The translations under genes were made by a program, and so were the position numbers. Of a DNA stretch of 39,307 nucleotides, positions 1 through 7,774 are shown in pieces. The notes beneath the pieces were generated by a model. That model was not told where the DNA came from, made no database searches, and saw only the letters and a list, made by a program, of their open reading frames with translations. The stretch is from Candidatus Bathyarchaeota archaeon (GTDB lineage Archaea; Thermoproteota; Bathyarchaeia; Bathyarchaeales; DTEX01): positions 1-39,307 of the forward strand of contig JAGTQA010000017.1 of NCBI GenBank assembly GCA_018396975.1, written 5' to 3'. Within the stretch, counting starts at the first letter, position 1. The number at the start of each line of letters is the position of its first letter.

Positions 1-544
1 TAAATATCCTCGCGAACCTCTCCCTTCCAATCTTTGACCTAACTACCATCTGGAGTGTTGCGCCATCACGCATATATTTCGGCGCCTCGGCTATTATGGC
101 TTCTACAGTTGCCAGCCCAGCGCTTATGGGCGGATTAGAGAGTATGCAGTCGAAGAGCATGCCCCTAACTGGCTCATATAGGTTTCCACATTTAACCTCA
201 GCATTACCTATATTATTAAGCTTGATGTTTCGTTTTGCTAGCTTAACAGCCCTCCTATTTACATCAACCATAACAACATGGAGTTTCGGGTTTGTGGCAG
301 CTGCAACAATTCCAATAGCACCATATCCACATCCAATATCCAGGACATAACCTTCATCTGGCAGAACCATATGCTCTATTAAGATTCTTGTTCCGGGATC
401 AATGCGCCTCTTAGAAAAGACCCCGGAGGAGGCTAAAAACTGAAAATCTCTTCCACGTAGATGCGCTTGTATTAGCCGAATCTCCGGCTTAGACTTCGGC
501 TTCGGAGTAAAGTAATGCTCCACCCCACCAACGCCACCAGACAT
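1..544 (-). CDS. RsmC-like class I SAM methyltransferase, 3' end outside window
   Basis: The reading frame starts at an ATG at 544 and runs off the left edge, so about 181 residues are visible and the C-terminus is missing. It contains the SAM-binding glycine motif DIGCGYGAIGI, an acidic residue after the second strand (VDVNRRA), and the catalytic-type motif SNPPI. This order is typical of the RsmC/MTS family (COG2813), which N-methylates guanine or adenine in RNA. The family is known for rRNA m2G methylation, but the substrate here cannot be read from the sequence. The gene lies 61 bases downstream of pyrB on the same strand and may be cotranscribed with it. The fold call is secure and the substrate is not. 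Confidence 0.8.
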   Translation of the reverse strand, partial: MSGGVGGVEHYFTPKPKSKPEIRLIQAHLRGRDFQFLASSGVFSKRRIDPGTRILIEHMVLPDEGYVLDIGCGYGAIGIVAAATNPKLHVVMVDVNRRAVKLAKRNIKLNNIGNAEVKCGNLYEPVRGMLFDCILSNPPISAGLATVEAIIAEAPKYMRDGATLQMVVRSKIGRERFARIF

Positions 545-605
545 TAGCTGGTCTACCCCGGCTCTCAGGCATAGAGATTGGGAGATCTTGTGAAGTTGAA
601 TGGAC

Positions 606-1541
<936 letters not shown>

Positions 1542-1641
1542 TTAGCTGCACCCTAAGAAGCAATAATAATCCGGCATCTTTTAAAAAGTTTGTTCTAGAA
1601 GACTTTTGATGGTCTATGCGGGGATAGATTTATATGTTTGA

Positions 1642-1657
1642 ATATCAAATTTGATAT
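1642..1657. promoter_or_regulatory. perfect 16-bp palindrome at the padR promoter, candidate operator
   Basis: ATATCAAATTTGATAT is its own reverse complement. It is followed directly by an overlapping 10-bp palindrome, TTGATATCAA (1651-1660). A TATA-like TTTATATG lies at 1629-1636 and the padR ATG is at 1672, so the palindrome covers the expected transcription start. This position suits repression by a dimeric winged-helix protein such as the PadR product encoded immediately downstream. The symmetry is seen directly and the autoregulation is inferred. Confidence 0.6.
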
Positions 1658-1671
1658 CAATGGTGATATAA

Positions 1672-2241
1672 ATGTGTGATGCTCCGCATATTGAATGCCA
1701 CGGTCCACCGCCACACTTAGTCTGGAAGAACATGAAGAGGCACATGGCATGCGTCCCTAAAGGCTTCCTAAGATATCATGTTCTCAGACTATTGAAGGAT
1801 AAGCCCATGTCCGGTTCAGAGATAATGGAAGCTATCGAGAGGGAGACGCATGGGTTCTGGAAGCCAAGCCCAGGCTCAATATATCCGCTACTGGCGTGGC
1901 TTCAGGATAATGGTTACATTAAGGAGGTTCCAAGTGAGGAGGGTGGTGTGAGACGCTACACTATAACTGAGCAGGGATTAAAGCTCCTTGAGGAGCAGGC
2001 TAAGATGCGTGAGAAGATTCGTAAGATGGCTCTCTTTGCCCCAAGATTTATGTGGCTTACTCCCCCACCTGAGGGGGCCCTAGATCTCCAAGAGTCCTTT
2101 GATCGTCTCGTTAGGGCCTTCGTAGATTTTAGGGAGGCCCTAGAGGAACGGGTTAGCAGGGAGGTTCTTAAGGAGGTATCTGAAATTCTAAAGGATACTG
2201 CTGAAAGGATTGAGGCCCTAACTAAGAAACTTAGGGAGTAG
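1672..2241 (+). CDS. PadR family transcriptional regulator with Cys/His-rich N-terminus
   Basis: The 189-residue protein has a PadR winged-helix domain at about residues 30-110. It includes FLRYHVLRLLKDKPMSGSEIM, the PGSIYPLLAWLQDNGYI recognition helix and wing, and the RRYTITEQG strand. A helical dimerisation region follows, residues 140-189, rich in Glu and Lys. The first 15 residues hold Cys2, His6, Cys9, His10 and His15, an unusual cluster that could bind a metal or haem. The ATG at 1672 has a GGTGAT Shine-Dalgarno site four bases upstream. A perfect palindrome overlaps the promoter. No transporter gene follows directly; the next gene on the strand is the ThuA-like protein, which has its own TATA box, so the effector and regulon remain unknown. 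Confidence 0.88.
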   Translation: MCDAPHIECHGPPPHLVWKNMKRHMACVPKGFLRYHVLRLLKDKPMSGSEIMEAIERETHGFWKPSPGSIYPLLAWLQDNGYIKEVPSEEGGVRRYTITEQGLKLLEEQAKMREKIRKMALFAPRFMWLTPPPEGALDLQESFDRLVRAFVDFREALEERVSREVLKEVSEILKDTAERIEALTKKLRE

Positions 2242-2280
2242 AGCTGGGAATAGATGGAGTGGTTTTCAGCAATCTCAATC

Positions 2281-2287
2281 TTTATAA
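2281..2287 (+). promoter_or_regulatory. TATA box for the ThuA-like gene
   Basis: The sequence CTTTATAAGG begins at 2280, about 40 bases upstream of the ATG at 2323. An archaeal TATA element centred there would place the start site near 2309, leaving a leader of about 14 bases. The assignment rests on composition and spacing only. Confidence 0.4.
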
Positions 2288-2322
2288 GGCGTTAATATCC
2301 TTTCCTATTAGGGCGCGGGATC

Positions 2323-2991
2323 ATGAAGAGGCTTCTTATGATAACCCACTCAGCTGGCTTTAAACATGATTATCTGCCAATCGCTGAAATTGTTGTTAAG
2401 GGTTTGGGCATGGAGTCTGGTATGTTTGATGTCACCGCCACCGATGACTGCGGTCTCCTAAACCGTAGGGATTTAGAGGATTTTGACGCAATACTCTTTG
2501 CAACCAGCGGCGAGCTCCCCATGGATGATTCCCAGAAGGATGATCTTATAGGTGCCATTAGAGGTGGGAAGGGGTTTATAGGCGTGCATAATGCCGCTGA
2601 CACACTCTATAATTTTCCTGAGTATGGTAGGATGCTAGGCGGATACTTCCAAAGCCACCCATGGACTCAGGAGGTCACCGTCATTGTTGAAGACAGAAAT
2701 CATCCGGCAACTAGACATCTGCCGGAAAGATTTAGGGTTAGAGAGGAGGTTTATACGTTTAGGGACTGGTATAGGGAGAGAACCCATGTCCTAATAAGCC
2801 TAGATGTCAGCTCGGTTGATTTGAGTAAGGGGACTAGGGCCGATAACGATTATGCGCTCTCATGGTGCCACAATTACGGTGAGGGTAGAGTATTTTATAC
2901 GGCGTTCGGACATTTCAGGGAGATTTGGACTGAGAGATGGTTCCAAATGCACCTCCTAAATGGCATATTATGGGCGATGAAAATAATTTAG
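2323..2991 (+). CDS. ThuA-like domain protein
   Basis: This 222-residue protein matches the ThuA (trehalose utilisation) family, which has a class I glutamine-amidotransferase-like fold. Visible family signatures are LLMITHSAGFKHD at the N-terminus, DFDAILFATSGE near residue 55, GGKGFIGVHNAADT near residue 88, GGYFQSHPW near 107, and the C-terminal pattern GRVFYTAFGH with WxxxxF/H helices. ThuA proteins are linked to sugar metabolism in bacteria, but the biochemical activity of most members is undefined. It stands alone here, downstream of a PadR regulator, with no sugar dehydrogenase or transporter next to it. Family assignment is good and function is open. Confidence 0.85.
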   Translation: MKRLLMITHSAGFKHDYLPIAEIVVKGLGMESGMFDVTATDDCGLLNRRDLEDFDAILFATSGELPMDDSQKDDLIGAIRGGKGFIGVHNAADTLYNFPEYGRMLGGYFQSHPWTQEVTVIVEDRNHPATRHLPERFRVREEVYTFRDWYRERTHVLISLDVSSVDLSKGTRADNDYALSWCHNYGEGRVFYTAFGHFREIWTERWFQMHLLNGILWAMKII

Positions 2992-3011
2992 CATGGTTTT
3001 ATAAGCCGCTG

Positions 3012-3392
3012 CTATCTCACCCATTCTACTTTTAGATGCTCGGATAATTTCATCTTCAATATTTCTACGAGCTCCGGGTCGTTTCTTGGGTAAATATCTG
3101 GGATGTGGAGGACTATTATCTTGTCTTCCGCATCGGGCTTTAGTGCTAAAATGGCCATTTTATGATGCTCCTCCATTGCAAATATTACGTCAGCCCAGTC
3201 GATTAGATCCTCAGAGAGCCTCTGCCTAGCATTAAACCATACGCCAGCCGACTTAACCTCAAATCCCCCAACCTTCTTAAGTAAGTCCTCGGCTGTTGGG
3301 CTACGATCAATATTCGCTGTGCAGACAAATAGCACCCTTTTAGGCCTCTCAGCCCGCTCTGGACTGCCAACCATATTTAGTCGCCCCCGCAT
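3012..3392 (-). CDS. low-molecular-weight protein tyrosine phosphatase-like protein
   Basis: The protein (126 residues from the ATG at 3392) carries the phosphatase P-loop VCTANIDRS, with Cys24 and Arg30 in the CX5R arrangement. A late acidic segment, IYPRNDPEL, resembles the DP loop that supplies the general acid. Length and motif order fit the small predicted tyrosine phosphatases of COG4551. A second ATG at 3374, two bases after the stop of the upstream ribbon-helix-helix gene, would remove six residues and avoid a 16-base overlap. The first start has a GGAG four bases upstream. It is the last gene of the minus-strand run that contains the capsid-like genes, so transcriptional coupling to them is plausible. 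The target is unknown. Confidence 0.8.
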   Translation of the reverse strand: MRGRLNMVGSPERAERPKRVLFVCTANIDRSPTAEDLLKKVGGFEVKSAGVWFNARQRLSEDLIDWADVIFAMEEHHKMAILALKPDAEDKIIVLHIPDIYPRNDPELVEILKMKLSEHLKVEWVR

Positions 3393-3574
3393 TTCTCCAT
3401 CCTACGCTTCAGCGCCTCCCAAATTAGGCTCTCAACGAACTCTGAGAAGGAGATCTTCTCATTCCTACCTATCCTATTCTTCATCTCCTCATACCACAAG
3501 ATATTAAGTTTCCTTATTAGATTTTCTGAGAGGGAGAGGGATTTTGACCTCTTCCTCTGAACCGGCAAGGCCAT
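3377..3574 (-). CDS. ribbon-helix-helix-like small DNA-binding protein
   Basis: The 65-residue basic protein begins with a short strand, KSLSLSENLIRKL, then a helix, then SFSEFVESLIWEALKRRMEK, which matches the second helix of ribbon-helix-helix repressors. Such proteins bind DNA as dimers through the N-terminal strand. The ATG at 3574 has GGATGGGG upstream. It lies nine bases after the zinc-ribbon gene and overlaps or abuts the phosphatase gene, indicating one operon. Its last helix resembles that of the 58-residue protein at 7775-7951, which precedes the portal gene. A regulatory role for the capsid-like operon is inferred from position only. Confidence 0.65.
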   Translation of the reverse strand: MALPVQRKRSKSLSLSENLIRKLNILWYEEMKNRIGRNEKISFSEFVESLIWEALKRRMEKCGGD

Positions 3575-3583
3575 TACCCCATC

Positions 3584-3880
3584 CTATCGCAATTCAACCT
3601 CGACTGGTCGGCGCGTACTGTAATATGGGGGCTGATGGTTTCGGCAGACATATAGGGTTTCAGAGGTCGCCCCACATTTCTCAGCCAAACCTAATGGATC
3701 CCACTCAAAGCTATCTTCATTTCCATAGGCTCTTGGAGGTAGGGTTGGAGTGTAGGGCTTCATTTGCCCCCCGCAGAGTGGACATAACCTATAGCAGTCG
3801 CATACGATAGTAATTGGAACCGGGCTATTGCGCCGAACACTCCTACCGCATGCACCGCAAACTCCATAAACGAAGGTCAA
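3584..3880 (-). CDS. zinc-ribbon protein of unknown function
   Basis: The 98-residue protein has paired metal-ligand motifs: CGAC near residue 8, then CDC and CPLC between residues 27 and 36. A second group (ECGAT-like Cys, YVCRNH) follows toward the C-terminus, ending in HQPPYYSTRRPVEVEL. This suggests one or two zinc sites. The start is a TTG at 3880 preceded by GGGGTAAGGG. It follows the major capsid-like gene by 85 bases and precedes the ribbon-helix-helix gene by nine. I do not recognise a named family. A virion-associated or regulatory role is possible but not shown. Confidence 0.6.
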   Translation of the reverse strand: MTFVYGVCGACGRSVRRNSPVPITIVCDCYRLCPLCGGQMKPYTPTLPPRAYGNEDSFEWDPLGLAEKCGATSETLYVCRNHQPPYYSTRRPVEVELR

Positions 3881-3965
3881 CCCTTACCCCTCCAGCCTCA
3901 TCCACCATTAATTGGAGGAAAAGGGTGGGGGAGGTTCAGACATAGCATTGTCTTTGGCGCCCTCA

Positions 3966-4907
3966 CTAGCAGTTTACGATCCTTGCCACGGCATCCTTCC
4001 TTAGGGTGCCGAGACCGTAGCGTATTGTGCATATTACTCCTTGGCTCAGCCTCTCCTCATAGGGTTGTGTAAGTATGTCTCTTCTCAGGAGTAGGACGGC
4101 TGCCTTCCTAGTATCGATCAGATGGACCTTTGTCGGAGTGCATATATCGGTCTCAACAATCTTAAAGCCTAAGTATGTCTCACCGAGCAGACCGCGGCTC
4201 ACATCAACCCTATCGCCAAAGTAGAAGCTATTAATGAACTTCTCATCGTTCCATAAGTCTGCTATCTGATCTGGGTGGATCATGGCCACATTAGCCGTGT
4301 AACCAGCTTTCTTAACGGCGTTCCAAGCCCTAACTAGGTCGATCCATGATAGTGTTCCGGGCTTCTCAGCCTCTATCTCCGAGCCTCCAGCCAGCTCGTT
4401 TGGCGGTATGCTCTCATACAGGGCCACAACATCCTCTGTCAGCTTCTCCTCTAGGAGCTGGGCTGCCTCCTCAATGGCCCTCTCAATAACATTAAATGGA
4501 ACATCCTCCAGATATGCTTGGCTGAATAGTGCGTCATAGCCATATTCGCGGTCAACGTCTATATCCACTATATCGAAGTGCTCAGGTGTCTGGAGTGAGG
4601 GCCCCTCACTTATTCGCCAGACCGAGCCGCGCCTACTTAGGTAGAAGCGGACCCTAGGGCTTGTAACCCTCAGAACCCATATCAGCTCCCTGCCAACGGC
4701 CCTCCGCCTTGCAGCCTCAATAGCTATGTCATGAACCTTGCCCAGTGCCTGAGCGACATCGCTTAAGACATATTCCCTCATAACCCTCTGGTAGAGTGTG
4801 TTTCCGCTAGCCTTTCCGAGGAAGTTCTCTCTCCATGCATGCTCGCCTAGATCCGGATCCCTTAGGACTGCCTCCCTTAATGTGTTTGAGTATTCCGGCT
4901 GCGCCAT
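3966..4907 (-). CDS. HK97-fold-type phage major capsid protein
   Basis: From the ATG at 4907 the protein has about 313 residues, a normal size for a small HK97-type capsid protein. It shows an N-terminal helical arm, a long spine-helix-like segment (FNVIERAIEEAAQLLEEKLTEDVVALY), a P-domain-like stretch with alternating strands, an A-domain-like segment (AMIHPDQIADLWND), and a late pattern (LGETYLGFKIVETD then VHLIDTRKAAVLLLRRDI) typical of phage capsid proteins. An upstream ATG at 4955 in frame would overlap the cement gene by 31 bases and has no clear ribosome site. The start at 4907 lies 17 bases after the cement stop, with GGGGTG upstream. Neighbouring protease, cement and portal genes support a viral origin. 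The frame is intact. Confidence 0.8.
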   Translation of the reverse strand: MAQPEYSNTLREAVLRDPDLGEHAWRENFLGKASGNTLYQRVMREYVLSDVAQALGKVHDIAIEAARRRAVGRELIWVLRVTSPRVRFYLSRRGSVWRISEGPSLQTPEHFDIVDIDVDREYGYDALFSQAYLEDVPFNVIERAIEEAAQLLEEKLTEDVVALYESIPPNELAGGSEIEAEKPGTLSWIDLVRAWNAVKKAGYTANVAMIHPDQIADLWNDEKFINSFYFGDRVDVSRGLLGETYLGFKIVETDICTPTKVHLIDTRKAAVLLLRRDILTQPYEERLSQGVICTIRYGLGTLRKDAVARIVNC

Positions 4908-4924
4908 ACCCAATCTGACACCCC

Positions 4925-5353
4925 CTACGCGCCCATTCCATGAGTGTCTGGGCATACCAGTATGAGTATTTGGTCGCCAGCTCCGCCAGCATCCATCAAA
5001 GATTTTCCGCCTGAGAGCCCCTCATCGGATCCTAGGGCCTTAACCGCCCTACCCTCATCATCAGATTTGACTGCGTCGCCGGCTGTCAGCGCCCCGCCAG
5101 CATAGACCTTAACGACCCCGAGTATGCAGACTGGAATATACTCGCCCCTAACGCCATCCTTTAATGCTACGCCTAAGATTCTGTCGCCTGAGTTAGCCTC
5201 TCTAATGAGCGGTGGCCAACCCTCGCTGCTAGATAATGCTACAAAGCGCCCCTTCCGGATGCTGTCCCCATCGCATTTACATGTTAGGATTAGGCTTGTC
5301 GCCGATAGAACCTCCCCCAAAGCCGCTTCTGGAACCATATCCCTAGCAGACAT
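4925..5353 (-). CDS. capsid cement/decoration-like protein
   Basis: The 142-residue product is small, glycine-rich and beta-strand-rich. It contains the pattern GALTAGDAVKSDDEGRAVKA, which resembles DUF2190-type capsid cement proteins that bind the outside of HK97-type capsids. The first half has repeated short strands (GRFVALSS, GDRILGVALKDG, EYIPVCILGVVKVYAGG). An in-frame ATG at 5368 exists. However, GGAGGTG at 5360-5366 lies six bases before the ATG at 5353, so 5353 is the likely start. The gene sits between protease and capsid genes, the usual order in head modules. The fold assignment rests on one motif plus context. Confidence 0.7.
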   Translation of the reverse strand: MSARDMVPEAALGEVLSATSLILTCKCDGDSIRKGRFVALSSSEGWPPLIREANSGDRILGVALKDGVRGEYIPVCILGVVKVYAGGALTAGDAVKSDDEGRAVKALGSDEGLSGGKSLMDAGGAGDQILILVCPDTHGMGA

Positions 5354-5359
5354 GGACAC

Positions 5360-5366
5360 CACCTCC
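5360..5366 (-). promoter_or_regulatory. strong Shine-Dalgarno site deciding the cement-protein start
   Basis: On the minus strand GGAGGTG is followed six bases later by the ATG at 5353. The upstream in-frame ATG at 5368 overlaps this site and would be a poorer start. The site shows that this internal gene of the capsid operon keeps its own good ribosome-binding site. Confidence 0.65.
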
Positions 5367-5377
5367 AAACTATTTGA

Positions 5378-6166
5378 TCATGATGTTTTTGCGACCGCCA
5401 AGCCATTCTCTAGGAATCTAACTAATTCCCTAAGCCTCCGATTTTGCGGGCAGGATAGACACCTCCATCCGCCCGGGGCCTTCCCATAACATATCCCCTT
5501 CAATCTGCTAATCAGCTCGTTTAGGATAATTGAGTCTGGAACTGCCTCCCTCAGCGGTATCACAACCGCCCTTCCGGGGATTTTATTCCTCAGTTGTCTG
5601 AGTATACCCTCCCACACCTGCACTTTTGTTTTCGGATCGCCCGGTGGGAAATCCTTTAGGAGAGATAGCCCGGTGAATCTTATGCCCCTAGGCGCTAGAC
5701 CATTAACTCTCTCTAGGCTCCTCCAATCATACTCCACGCTGCAGTGTCTAATCACGCCGCTCCTAATCATGTTTAGGACCTCCTCATCATTTAGCTCGGC
5801 TATATACTTGATTCCTCCATCTTCATACCAAGCGTCCAAAACCCTCCCATTTAGGGGGCGAGTGTGATCTAGGAGGAGTGGGGCTCCCCTTAATGTTCTG
5901 GCGGCCCTCTGGAGCTCATCCTCCAAGTAGACTCGGACACTAGGCCACTCGCTCGGATGATACGTCTTTACTGGATGTATGGCCTCCCCGTAAATTATAT
6001 TTGTGTTTGGGCCGCGCGCGCCCACGGTGCCGTCGAAACTAAAATATTCCTCAGTCTCCCTCCGCTCTATGCGGTTTGTTGGAGCCCCACCAACCCTCCC
6101 ATCAGATTCCTCGCCTTTCCCTTGGGATGGCGTGTCCCGAACTAGGCTCTCAAAGGACATAGGCAT
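5378..6166 (-). CDS. phage prohead-protease-like protein
   Basis: The protein (about 262 residues from the ATG at 6166; a TTG at 6169 and an ATG at 6160 are alternatives) resembles HK97-type prohead serine proteases, which trim the capsid shell from inside during assembly. Counting from the TTG, a candidate catalytic His is at 102 in APLLLDHTRPLNGRV and a candidate Ser at 144 in RHCSVEYDW, followed by GIRFTGLSLLKDFPPGDP. This matches the family layout of His, then Ser about 40-50 residues later, then a substrate-strand region. A C-terminal extension of about 70 residues has Cys227, Cys237 and Cys240. It is the first gene of the minus-strand capsid operon. Confidence 0.78.
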   Translation of the reverse strand: MPMSFESLVRDTPSQGKGEESDGRVGGAPTNRIERRETEEYFSFDGTVGARGPNTNIIYGEAIHPVKTYHPSEWPSVRVYLEDELQRAARTLRGAPLLLDHTRPLNGRVLDAWYEDGGIKYIAELNDEEVLNMIRSGVIRHCSVEYDWRSLERVNGLAPRGIRFTGLSLLKDFPPGDPKTKVQVWEGILRQLRNKIPGRAVVIPLREAVPDSIILNELISRLKGICYGKAPGGWRCLSCPQNRRLRELVRFLENGLAVAKTS

Positions 6167-6188
6167 CAAGTCTGAAAGGGGGAAGAAA

Positions 6189-6199
6189 GTATAAAAGCC
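6189..6199 (-). promoter_or_regulatory. TATA box of the capsid-gene operon
   Basis: On the minus strand GGCTTTTATAC has its TATA core centred about 28 bases before the ATG at 6166. That is the spacing expected for an archaeal leaderless transcript, and there is no Shine-Dalgarno site before the start. A second TATA-like palindrome, CTTTTATAAAAG (6229-6240), lies further upstream. The promoter is inferred from sequence and spacing. Confidence 0.5.
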
Positions 6200-6237
6200 G
6201 TATCATAGAAATAAAAGAAATCAAATTCCTTTTATAA

Positions 6238-6260
6238 AAGGGGCCGAAATCCTGCCCCTT
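6238..6260 (-). terminator. hairpin with T-run downstream of the MDR dehydrogenase gene
   Basis: On the minus strand AAGGGG pairs with CCCCTT across an 11-base loop, and the second arm runs into TTTTA. It begins 15 bases after the stop of the dehydrogenase gene (6276) and precedes the promoter of the capsid operon. It therefore probably separates the two transcription units. The stem is only six pairs. Confidence 0.4.
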
Positions 6261-6275
6261 AAATTTACTTGGCCA

Positions 6276-7298
6276 TTAAGCCATCTGGTGATCTACGAAT
6301 TTTAGGATTACACCCATTGCCTTAGCCCTATCCTCTAGGAGCATCCTATAGGCTTTTTCGGCATCGCGCCAATAATATCTATGCGTTATTAAGTGGTCTA
6401 TTCTTAGGTAGCCCTCAGATAATAGTTTGAGGAAGAACTCGGTGTTCCTCTTCCTAGTCCATGGGTTGTATGGCGTCTCATATTCCGGTTGGCTGGTGAA
6501 GTGGGTTCCAATTATCACCCTACTAGGCCGGTTAACCTCATCGTGGAAGTCCATTACAGTCTTCCCCCTAGGCGAACTCAGAACTATGAAGTATCCTAGA
6601 CTTCTGGTTAGGGTTATGGCTTCCGGTATAATATCTGGGTCTCCGGTAACCTCAAATACCTTATCAGCCATCCTGCCACCCGTTATCCTCCCAACGGACT
6701 CCCTAATGCCATCCCAGCTCTCAAAGCGTAGGGTGTGGGTTGCCCCGGAAAACCTTGCGATCTTAAGCCTCTCTTCCGCGATGTCTATAGCTATAACCGG
6801 GTATGCGCCAGCCATCCTAGAGAATATCACCGCCATTTGCCCGAGAATCCCAAGCCCAACGACAACCACCGAATCGCCCAAAGAGACCCTAGCGAGCCTA
6901 ACAGAATTCATTACGCCAGACGCTATTGTATGGAAGCATGCATCCTCAACCCTAACACCCCTTGGAATTCTAACAAGGTTATCCTCACCCACTATTGAGT
7001 GGGTTGCGTGTGGTGAGGTTGCGGCAACAAGCTCGCCGACCGAGAAACCCCTAACATTAGATCCGCACCTAACCACCCTACCTACACTCGAATATCCGGG
7101 TATGAAGGGATACTTAACGTATGCGGACCAGGCGGAATTGGCTGGGAATCTGCCCGTTAGCGCCGTTAGTTCCGTTCCAGTGCTTATCAGCGTGGCCTCC
7201 GTCTCTATTAAAACTTCATTCTCCCTAGGCTCCCCAACCTCAAAACTTTCAATCTCAATTTTATTTGGTTCTGGAAAGATTATTCTGAAGCCCTCCAA
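6276..7298 (-). CDS. zinc-less MDR-superfamily (medium-chain) dehydrogenase
   Basis: The 340-residue protein has the two-domain MDR layout. A GroES-like N-terminal domain includes EATLISTGTELTALTG and PGYSSVGRVV. The Rossmann domain has VVVVGLGILGQMA near residue 145 and an acidic residue after the second strand (AIDIAEERL), which favours NAD. The usual catalytic zinc ligands (Cys in GxCGTD and the GHE motif) are replaced by STGTE and PGYSS, as in COG1063 members related to BchC or bi-domain oxidoreductases. The start is a TTG at 7298 with GGTGGTG upstream. Substrate is unknown. The gene sits between the two halves of the capsid module and has no obvious role in it. Confidence 0.85.
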   Translation of the reverse strand: MEGFRIIFPEPNKIEIESFEVGEPRENEVLIETEATLISTGTELTALTGRFPANSAWSAYVKYPFIPGYSSVGRVVRCGSNVRGFSVGELVAATSPHATHSIVGEDNLVRIPRGVRVEDACFHTIASGVMNSVRLARVSLGDSVVVVGLGILGQMAVIFSRMAGAYPVIAIDIAEERLKIARFSGATHTLRFESWDGIRESVGRITGGRMADKVFEVTGDPDIIPEAITLTRSLGYFIVLSSPRGKTVMDFHDEVNRPSRVIIGTHFTSQPEYETPYNPWTRKRNTEFFLKLLSEGYLRIDHLITHRYYWRDAEKAYRMLLEDRAKAMGVILKFVDHQMA

Positions 7299-7350
7299 GC
7301 GAGCGCACCACCCATAAAGCTTAGGATCCTTAAGAATAATGTTTTTGGTA

Positions 7351-7361
7351 AGCTATATATG
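7351..7361 (+). promoter_or_regulatory. TATA-like element upstream of the small helical protein
   Basis: GCTATATATGC lies about 40 bases before the ATG at 7396. With a usual 25-base spacing the transcript would start near 7381, just before the GGTG ribosome site at 7384-7387. This supports the internal start chosen for the next gene. Confidence 0.35.
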
Positions 7362-7395
7362 CGATGATCCTCATAAGATTTGGCTGGTGTGCTGG

Positions 7396-7674
7396 ATGAG
7401 TGTAAGTGCCGCACTACGTGAGATAGAGGCAATAGAGGATCTCATCGGACCATACGAGTTCTTCTCATATGATGCCAAGAAAGTCCTCATGCTCCTGAGA
7501 GATTTGAGAGATGCCCTGAACAGGATGGATAAGGATAAGATAAGACAGATGATTACGGATATATCGAATATTGAGGCTATGGCAGCCCCATATAGGGGAT
7601 ATGGATTTGTCGAGGAGTCCATAGAGCATGCAAAGAAGCTACTTAATGAGCTAAAGAAGATTGTTGGGGAGTAG
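7396..7674 (+). CDS. small all-helical hypothetical protein
   Basis: From the ATG at 7396 the product has 92 residues (MSVSAALREIEAIED onward). The frame stays open back to 7339, but those extra residues look like translated promoter, including a TATA-like element. The protein is predicted by eye to be helical throughout, with heptad-like patterns (FSYDAKKVLMLLRDLRDALNRM and EESIEHAKKLLNELKKIV), so a helical hairpin or small bundle is likely. I recognise no family. It precedes the 58-residue ribbon-helix-helix gene and the portal gene by about 100 bases on the same strand. Whether it belongs with them is unclear. Confidence 0.6.
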   Translation: MSVSAALREIEAIEDLIGPYEFFSYDAKKVLMLLRDLRDALNRMDKDKIRQMITDISNIEAMAAPYRGYGFVEESIEHAKKLLNELKKIVGE

Positions 7675-7747
7675 CCGCCTCAATCACCCAATATTTTTCC
7701 ACAAAAATTTGATAAATTTTAAATACTCAATGTTTTAAAAATATTTT

Positions 7748-7762
7748 GTATATCAAGTATAC
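7748..7762. promoter_or_regulatory. inverted repeat just before the 58-residue RHH gene, candidate operator
   Basis: GTATA and TATAC flank the 5-base spacer TCAAG. A further GGTATAGTATATG follows up to the start codon at 7775. The site lies between an AT-rich promoter-like tract (TTTTAAAAATATTTT) and GAGGT at 7763-7767. It could be the binding site of the ribbon-helix-helix protein encoded directly downstream, which would make the portal operon autoregulated. Short symmetric AT-rich sites arise by chance, so this is tentative. Confidence 0.35.
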
Positions 7763-7774
7763 GAGGTATAGTAT

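Noticed and set aside
3881-3965. Hairpin CCTCCA/TGGAGG between capsid and zinc-ribbon genes as a terminator
   Set aside because: The loop is long (about 17 bases) and no T-run follows on the minus strand, so read-through is more likely.
3966-4907. Encapsulin nanocompartment shell
   Set aside because: The fold type would fit, but portal, prohead-protease and cement-like neighbours point to a viral head module, and no cargo protein with a targeting peptide is evident.
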